Source: Vermamoeba vermiformis (taxonomy: Eukaryota > Tubulinea > Echinamoebida). From it: a stretch of 64,000 bases of DNA. The notes below the pieces were generated by a model. The model was not told the origin of the DNA. It saw only the letters and a program-made list of their open reading frames with translations, and made no database searches. Both the position numbers and the translations under genes were made by a program. The stretch covers positions 27,764 to 91,763 of the forward strand of contig JBEWZL010000062.1 of NCBI GenBank assembly GCA_045837725.1, given 5' to 3'. Below, piece after piece: positions 57,958 to 64,000 of this stretch (the stretch's first letter is position 1; every line of letters starts with the position of its first letter).

Positions 57958-58153
57958 TAAATCGTTACGAAACCCTTGTTTATAGTATAATTGCTTTCTT
58001 TCCATTTAAGATAATATTTTACCTACGTTGCGAATCTATTGTTCAATTGTTTGTTGGGATCCGATCCGATCAGGACCGGATGTTTATGTTTATTTCAACT
58101 GCGGATACGAACAAAATCAATAAGGTAAATTATGAACCGAAAGTTGCTTGCTT

Positions 58154-59260
58154 TTAGAACAAGACCAGCGCAGCAGCAACGCAGAGAGCGCTAGCAGAAA
58201 TGATCGTCGAAGCAGTACTAGTGCCGGGCGTTTGAGTTGCTGGCTTACCACTCGGACCATTCGTATTGCCAGAAGGACCATTGGCACTGCCGGAAGGAGT
58301 ATTTGTATTGTCAGAAGGAGTGTTCGTAGCACCTGCCAAATAAAATTAATATAAATTTATGCAATGCTTCGATAAGCGATGTTTTTGCCTTAATCCAGTT
58401 CCGTTCGGTCGTAAATCATTATTATTTAATGCAGTGAATAATTAATGAATATTCTTTTGTTCGCTTACTTGGGGCAGAGGGAGGAAGAGCGACACATCCG
58501 GATTGCACGAAAGACAGACCAAAATCTGCGCTGTAAGCGCACTCTTCAGTCGCAGAGATTTCAGCGCACAGTGGTGCTGAATCAGGACACAACGTAGCGC
58601 CGAGCACGCCCTGTGAAGAGCACGTGGTGTTGACGTGGATCACTTGATCGTCCACGGAATCCCATGAAACCAAGCCAAAAAAGATACCATTATAGTTTTC
58701 GGCGACTATATAATGATATAATTAGAAAGAGAATCGTTTTCAAGAGTTTTATACTGTCAGAAAAGAAAATCGGGACGGATTCACAAAAAAAGATTTTTCA
58801 GCGTTAATTAATTTCAAAATTATAGAATTCCTCTTATGCAATGTTATACTTACAGTAGTGCACTTGAATGGGCTCAACGGAGCAGTTTTCTGCGTTGTAG
58901 GTCGTAATTACAACCGGCAAGGATTCAGTTTCAGTCAAATTAGGAGGCAACAGACTCTTGCAATAGGGCGCATAGTATATAGAATGGGGTTCGTAGCCTT
59001 GAAGAACCTGGCATTGGAAGGATTGGGCTACTTCTTCAGCAGATCTTGCCACATCGCACCATCTTCTTCCGGATGTCTGAAAACAGTCGATTAAATTCCA
59101 TCTAAGATTATATTTTTATTATAATATTACGTACCACTTGTACGGCAACAGGAGTGGTGCAATTGCTGTCAGAATAGGTCACATAGTAAAGCCAATCCGC
59201 TGCGCTAACAACAGAGACGCAAGCAATTAAAAACAAAGACCTAATCAATAACTTTTGCAT
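58154..59260 (-). CDS. Secreted Cys-rich GPI-type surface protein
   Basis: ATG 59258-59260 gives signal peptide MQKLLIRSLFLIACVSVVSA, then DWLYYVTYSDSNCTTPVAVQ. Further exons read SGRRWCDVARSAEEVAQSFQ, CQVLQGYEPHSIYYAPYCKS, VITTYNAENCSVEPIQVHYC and TTCSSQGVLGATLCPDSAPL. A Pro/Ser/Asn-rich stalk of repeated TPSG/NGPSG units leads to a hydrophobic GPI-type tail (STIISASALCVAAALVLF). The N-terminal YSDSNCT and Cys spacing echo the protein at 28997-30422 (FSDSGCT), so both belong to one secreted family. Just upstream lies T-depleted island 2. Confidence 0.8.
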
Positions 59261-59269
59261 GTTATGTAT

Positions 59270-59528
59270 TATAGCCAAACAATAGTTAGTGTAAAAAGAT
59301 GCTACTCCTGCCAATCAAAATGACAGCAGTAATCACCACTACTATAATTCTGCCAAATCGCGGCGGAAGTGCCCGTCACCGGAAGGACAACGCCCCAGGC
59401 GGCACCAGGTGGCCAAAGGGGGGCGCGGACGAAAAAGAGGAGACGGGGCACCGCAGCCACAGCGAAAAGGCCCCCGCCCGGCCAATTGGGGCGGCGGGGG
59501 CTCGTGGGTACGGTATTGTTTGGCTATA
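59270..59528. repeat. Inverted 15-bp repeats bounding T-poor island 2
   Basis: tatagccaaacaata (59270-59284) is the exact reverse complement of tattgtttggctata (59514-59528). Between them 59350-59513 is GC-rich with very few T and runs such as ggggggcgcgg and gcccccgcccggcc. A natural hairpin-flanked insertion, or an assembly fold-back, would both give this layout. Confidence 0.7.
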
Positions 59529-59593
59529 CTACTGTAATTGCAGTAAATAAACAACAAACGCAACGATTTTGCTTTAAAATGGAATTCTAAAAG

Positions 59594-59605
59594 TGACACG
59601 TGTCA
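59594..59605. promoter_or_regulatory. TGACACGTGTCA palindrome
   Basis: A third perfect copy of the same 12-bp palindrome, here in the spacer upstream of the secreted-protein gene (start 59260, reverse), followed at once by TTGTGACA. Confidence 0.5.
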
Positions 59606-59991
59606 TTGTGACAGCCAGGAACGTTCCTTGAACCGCAACACGGATAATATTCATTAATTATTATATACTAATAAATTGAGCAGTTTCGTATCCTACTCAT
59701 CGCTGCCTTGATTTGCCGCAGATCTGCTAATCGATAAGCAGATCTGTTTCGTTTTTCTATGTTCGGCGGTTCCTTTTTGCTTGTGCTGGAATTTCATATA
59801 TCACGTCTACTTATAATCGAAATATGTCTTTATCGATCGAGACGTACTTCGATAGATGACATCCAGCTATACAATTTTTTTTGGATCTTGCATTTTTTTA
59901 AAGGTACAAAACGTTGATTGTTTATACTCGGAATATTTACACTATTAAAAATTAATATGGCGGTCGTATAGTATAATATGCACAATTCTAT

Positions 59992-62313
59992 TCAATAACC
60001 GTTATTATTATTGAACTCGTACTGATGTTGATGCGTCAGATCCAAATCCGGATCTGGCTCATTCGAAAAATCAGGCTCTAAATCATCGTCATCACCGTTC
60101 CATATTATATTAGGACTAGGATTTGTATTCGTTGATGGACTACTGTCGCTTTGTGATGTTTCCATATTTAGAAACGACGGTGCATTTGCCATGTAATTCA
60201 TCACTAATCGTTGAATTTCACTGTTCATGTACCAAATAAGGCCTAATTAAATAAGATTATATTAGTAAGGCATACATATATATATAAGATAAATATAAGC
60301 TTTGGTTATTAAGTTCTCATTTTTAATTGTTTTTGTCCGAGCTGGATCTACCGTCAATTTAAAATTTGAGAATGGCATTTAGCATATTATATTTAGTATA
60401 ATATTGCTAATATTTTTCTAACGATCGATCGGTAAATTGAATTACACTGCAAATTTTTTTGCGCGACAGATCCATTACTTAATATTTTTCACGAATAATT
60501 TTTGATCGTAACAAATAATTAAAGGAATATAGATGACATAGACGAATGAAAATTACTAAATATGGAAGTTATTTTTTCATATCAAACTATTCAACTGCAA
60601 AATCGTACCTTGTTTAGATCTCGTTGGTTCTCGATTAGAGATCGATACCAAATATAGATAATAATCAAATAAGCTCGAAATCCACAATCTGACAGCATTG
60701 CTCGGTAATTGCGTGAATGACAGTGCTGTCGTTTGAATGTAATTTCCAACGCGATCTGGATCCGGATGTACCCTGCTGATTTCTAGACCACTGCGTATGC
60801 CGTATATACAAATAGTATAGTAGTTCTTATGAAAGGAGTCACTAATGCTATCAATAAGCGGTTCAATTTCTTTCAGCGTATTGTCGATCCAGCTAGATGT
60901 CGAAAAAAATAATCAATAAACGAACACCAAATATGCATTATTATCATATATAGTAATATTTAAGAGTATAATAATTATTATAAGGTTAAATTACTGCGTT
61001 TAAAATGAGTTTTTGACTAATTTTCAGCGCATCTGGATTCGATCCCAAATTTTTTGTTACTAAGGTTACGTACTGATAAGCTTCTTCGTTGTAAATAAAA
61101 TCGGGTAGTGTTACTGAGCAGAAGACGTATATTACTGTAGCCATAATTTTTTGTTCGTTGCTTTTTAAGCCCTACATCCACGATAAAATAATTATTATCA
61201 GCAAAAAATATGATTTTAAGGCTTTGACTTACTTGATTCCGCGAGATTTTTTGTAATTTTTGCGTCCATGATACTCGTTGAATAGGATCACTCGAAGCTA
61301 CGCTTAAATAAGAATATAATCTGAAAATAAATTTCGGTTAGATCCGGATTCGCCAAAAATTTAAATTTGCGATTAATTATCTTACATATCGAGAATAGGT
61401 TCTGATATATTTTGTTCCATAGTGTCCAAAAAGCCTAATGTCGTCGAAACTAACGTCTTAATTACGGAATATTTTCCGCTGACTCCAGCGCACATAATTA
61501 AATAAAGCACAGTTGACGCCATATTGTTGCTAAAATTAGGATTGTATTGGGCATCTCTATCGACCAATAGACTCGTTATTATAGACGTTGAAATGCTTTG
61601 AAATTGATCCGCCAAATCTGTCAAATTCAGCAACTTCGTTCCTGTCAAAGCAATTAGCTTATATACTATAGAAATATATAATACGTACCTAGTGTAAATA
61701 TTGATGCATATTCGCCCATCGGAACTAAAATTTCTACGCTCGACGATCGGATGGAGGCAAAAAACTCTTCGGGCAATTGCTCTAAAAACTGCTTCCAATA
61801 TGTATTTGCGATATCTACGGAATAATCAAATTTAGCTCCGGGTATGAATGGTCCAATTACGCTAATGAACGTGTCTAAGACGATTTTTGTTGCAGATGTG
61901 GATTGCAAAAATTGTTGCGAGTCGGGCGTGAATTGAGGCTTTCTATCATGTTCATATTTAGCTGCTAATTCCTCGAATTTCTTTTTCCAAAATTGCGCTT
62001 GGTTTTTTTGACTTTCAAGCTCGAGTTTTAAAGCATCAACTTGTCGGGTCAATTGAACGGTCAGATCCAATTTCCTTTTGACGCGCTCTTCTTTTGGTAT
62101 TAATTGTCTATCATATTGGCACTGTCGGTTTCTTTTTTTGCATTGAAAGCAAGGAAGTGCCCCATCGCACTTGATCTTCCTTCTATTGCAAAAATCACAT
62201 GCTGGATGCTTAGAATTATTTTCTTTTTTTCCAGTAATTGTTTCTTGATTATTAGAGGTTGAAAAATCTTCAGACAACTCGTCGGATTCACCACGGGGCG
62301 AAGTTTTCTCCAT
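59992..62313 (-). CDS. Zn2Cys6 (fungal-type) transcription regulator
   Basis: ATG 62311-62313 (MEKTSPRGESDELSEDFSTS) leads to the binuclear zinc cluster HPACDFCNRRKIKCDGALPC followed by FQCKKRNRQCQYD: six Cys with C-x2-C-x6-C-x5-C-x2-C-x6-C spacing. A short linker is followed by a coiled-coil dimerisation helix (LTRQVDALKLELESQKNQAQ, FWKKKFEELAAKY). The middle region, over six or so exons, is helical (FISVIGPFIPGAKFDYSVDI; YLIMCAGVSGKYSVIKTLVS; SDSFHKNYYTICIYGIRSGL) like fungal regulator middle domains. The C-terminus is acidic (NGDDDDLEPDFSNEPDPDLD), a likely activation region. Exon 60640-60900 reads through to KQ before its donor. Binds DNA as a dimer at CGG-type half sites (family knowledge). 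Confidence 0.85.
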
Positions 62314-62857
62314 TCCAAATAAACTTTACTGACGCTAATAGGTGTATTTACATAGATTACTATTGTTTAGTATCGTTTCATGTCTTAAAATAAATGCCTT
62401 GTCATCGTGCGAAAAATGAAATTGTTTCCCGCGTGATTTTGATTGTTATTATTAGAATCAAATCGAGATATAACATCCTACCATAAGCACACTCGTGTTA
62501 ATGATACTATAATACCACGTAGCGATTGGAATTCGGTAATGTAACGGAGTTTCATAGGGCGACTTTTGGCATTGCAAATTTTACCAGGTTAGATGTCAAT
62601 CGAATTAATTGACTAATATTTATTTATTTATTTATTAATTAGCACAGTTGGTTGAGCGGGATATTATTATCAAACTCTCTATAAATCCATGCATCTAATT
62701 TTTTTGGGACTCGCGTTCCCGTGCTGGTTTATTAATTTAATAGTAATTGTATCCCGAATAATTATTTTGTTCATATTTATTTAATTACAGTTGCATAGTG
62801 TCCATATCAAGTTACCGAATACAAAGCCAACGTTCTAACCCAGCCCTATCGATGCAT
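62314..62857. other. Intergenic spacer
   Basis: About 545 AT-rich bases. A tRNA-A-box-like string tagcacagttggttgagcgg occurs at about 62639-62658, but no matching acceptor, anticodon or T arm was found. Otherwise nothing recognised. Confidence 0.35.
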
Positions 62858-63127
62858 TCAGGCAATAGCAAAATAAGGATGCTCTTTGTTCATACGTAGT
62901 CTTTTGTACAACGAGCCTGTGCATATAGTTCTCACAATTTGAACGAACGCTGGATCCCGTGCCTGAACTCCGGATTTGTTCACTAGTCCAAAAAACCCGT
63001 GTACGAAAAATGGGCTGATCGGGCCGAAATTATTTTTGATGGCCAAATTGATTGGTAATACTGTATTAATCATTCCTGTACCATACAGAAGGATTTTAGT
63101 AGATCCGGCCCAAAATCGTTCACGCAT
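62858..63127 (-). CDS. Small ORF of unknown family
   Basis: An intronless 89-codon frame, MRERFWAGSTKILLYGTGMI then NTVLPINLAIKNNFGPISPF, FVHGFFGLVNKSG and ICTGSLYKRLRMNKEHPYFA. The mild hydrophobic stretch around residues 12-30 and mixed composition look coding. No signal peptide, domain or splice partners are visible; it may be a fragment of a larger decayed gene. Confidence 0.35.
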   Translation of the reverse strand: MRERFWAGSTKILLYGTGMINTVLPINLAIKNNFGPISPFFVHGFFGLVNKSGVQARDPAFVQIVRTICTGSLYKRLRMNKEHPYFAIA

Positions 63128-63261
63128 TTTTGGATCTCAACAATTTCACTGCACCTACAACAGATTCTTTTAAGCGCTATCTTTGCTGTCCTCACGAACA
63201 CAGAGATAACAACGGCGTACCCGAAATCGACGTTTTTTTATTCAAGTCTAACTAACGATGT

Positions 63262-64000
63262 TCAGTAAACAAGCGCAACCAACAAAAAAAAGTAAGACAA
63301 CGAAAGCAAAACGATTGGTGTGGTAACAGTCGCAGATGACACTCTGCTCTTCGGTGTTGAGTTCTTGGTGGGAGCCGTGCTTGGAGTAGTGACGGGTTCA
63401 TTACTGTTGGTTTGAGGCGCGTTGTAAGGTGTATTCGGACCCGCTACTTGACCTTGTTGTTCAGTGCCAGTTGCCACAGTACCCACTGATTGCACTGTTC
63501 GTCCGTTGTTGTTGTTTCCTGCGTTGAGGATTTGATTCAGCGTTGGAGTTGGAAGATTGGCAATCACACGAGCTGATTCAGCGGCACTCAGTTCGTTGCC
63601 ACTCTGAGCAGCAGTGATCTCGAATGTGATTTGAACGATGCTCGTCGCTCTCTTCTTGGTGACTGGCGTCGATGTCACATTCACCACGTTCACTCTGTCG
63701 AGTGTCATGTTCAGCACATTGGCGATTCCATCACGAATGTTGTCGACATCTGATTGTGTGACATCAGTGCTCGATGTGAAGCTGAGAACGAATGACACGT
63801 TCTGAAGACACAACAAACGAGTGTCGGAAGTGTCAAAGTTGACGGAGTAAGTGCTCAAGAACCACGTGGCACTTCCGGAGTATGAGAACGAGAACGCTGA
63901 GTCGGGGTAGAAGTCTGCAATCGGAGGTCAGTTAGATTGCCACCAATTGCTTACTTGAACGACCAACAGCGAATGACGTGGGTTGATTTCTGTCATCAAC
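63262..64000 (-). CDS. GPI-type surface protein (5' partial)
   Basis: The gene runs off the right edge. The upstream exon reads DDRNQPTSFAVGRS, an intron follows (about 63914-63953), then FYPDSAFSFSYSGSATWFLS, LLCLQNVSFVLSFTSSTDVT and a ferredoxin-like/SEA-like fold pattern (VDNIRDGIANVLNMTLDRVN; ATSIVQITFEITAAQSGNEL). An Asn/Thr/Pro-rich stalk ends in TPIVLLSLSYFFLLVALVY, a GPI or single-pass membrane tail. Probably a cell-surface or secreted-matrix protein. Its start and signal peptide lie outside the window. Confidence 0.72.

Larger units (their letters stand above)
59261..59991. other. Intergenic region containing T-poor island
   Basis: About 730 bases. 59285-59513 is the T-depleted block described separately. 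59594-59605 is the palindrome TGACACGTGTCA. The remainder is ordinary AT-rich spacer between the divergent 5' end of the secreted-protein gene and the 3' end of the Zn2Cys6 gene, with an AGATCTGCTAATCGATAAGCAGATCT inverted motif near 59720-59745. Confidence 0.55.

Noticed and set aside
62639-62760. tRNA-like D-arm string tagcacagttggttgagcgg
   Set aside because: No consistent D stem, anticodon arm, T arm or acceptor stem.
1-64000. CRISPR arrays, bacterial operons, LTR or virus-like elements
   Set aside because: No regularly spaced repeats, no reverse transcriptase, integrase or capsid-like frames; genes are spliced eukaryotic ones.

Overview
The window is nuclear DNA of a small-genome eukaryote. 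Genes are packed on both strands and are cut by many short introns (about 40-400 bp). Introns typically carry GTAAGT/GTACGT donors, actaac/actaat branch points and tag/cag acceptors, with AT-rich spacers. The gene set includes a Nup98-96 precursor, a Sec1/Munc18 protein, a multi-RGS protein, Rho-like GTPases, a Zn2Cys6 regulator, an ABC half-transporter, a CaMK-like kinase and PQ-loop, UFD1 and F-box proteins. Several predicted secreted or GPI-anchored proteins and a bacterial-type peptidase are also present. Together these suggest an amoeboid protist, most plausibly an amoebozoan. The taxon is inferred, not shown. Exon boundaries were spliced by eye, so single junctions may be off by a few bases.

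Layout: 1-2519 (+) is the 3' part of a GRDP-like membrane-anchored protein. A decayed PQQ-propeller fragment (2560-2805) and Rho-like gene A (2848-3864, -) follow. 4094-7572 (-) is a highly charged SANT plus winged-helix-like nuclear protein. 8104-9895 (+) is a secreted S66 LD-carboxypeptidase, 10084-13204 (+) a ubiquitin-like/UFD1/zinc-finger protein, and 13524-13871 (+) a small membrane protein. 14667-17196 (-) is a Crinkler/RHS-type NTPase-nuclease gene lying in sequence that looks different from its neighbours. 18456-25692 (+) is Nup98-96, and two consecutive introns of it carry sister box C/D snoRNAs.

Small unknown genes follow (25798-26267 and 26594-27242, both -), then Rho-like gene B (27873-28891, -) and a GPI-type secreted protein whose 3' end is duplicated around a nearly T-free GC-rich block. 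30954-32578 (-) is an unknown, broken-looking gene with a kinase-like fragment beside it. Next come a mitochondrial TPR-like protein, an ABC half-transporter and an F-box-like protein (all +), a secreted PQQ-propeller protein (-), a CaMK-like kinase (+), a PQ-loop membrane protein (-), a Sec1/Munc18 protein (-) and a multi-RGS protein (+). The right end holds a second secreted Cys-rich protein beside a second T-poor GC-rich block, a Zn2Cys6 regulator, a small ORF and the 3' part of a further GPI-type protein.

Functional themes are signalling and trafficking (RGS, Rho-like, CaMK-like, SM), nuclear pore and RNA modification, cell-surface proteins, and digestion of bacterial cell wall. The most notable items are the snoRNA pair, the two Rho paralogues with altered nucleotide-binding motifs, the two T-depleted islands, the 12-bp TGACACGTGTCA palindromes and GATC-centred motifs in introns, the S66 peptidase and the NTPase-nuclease gene.
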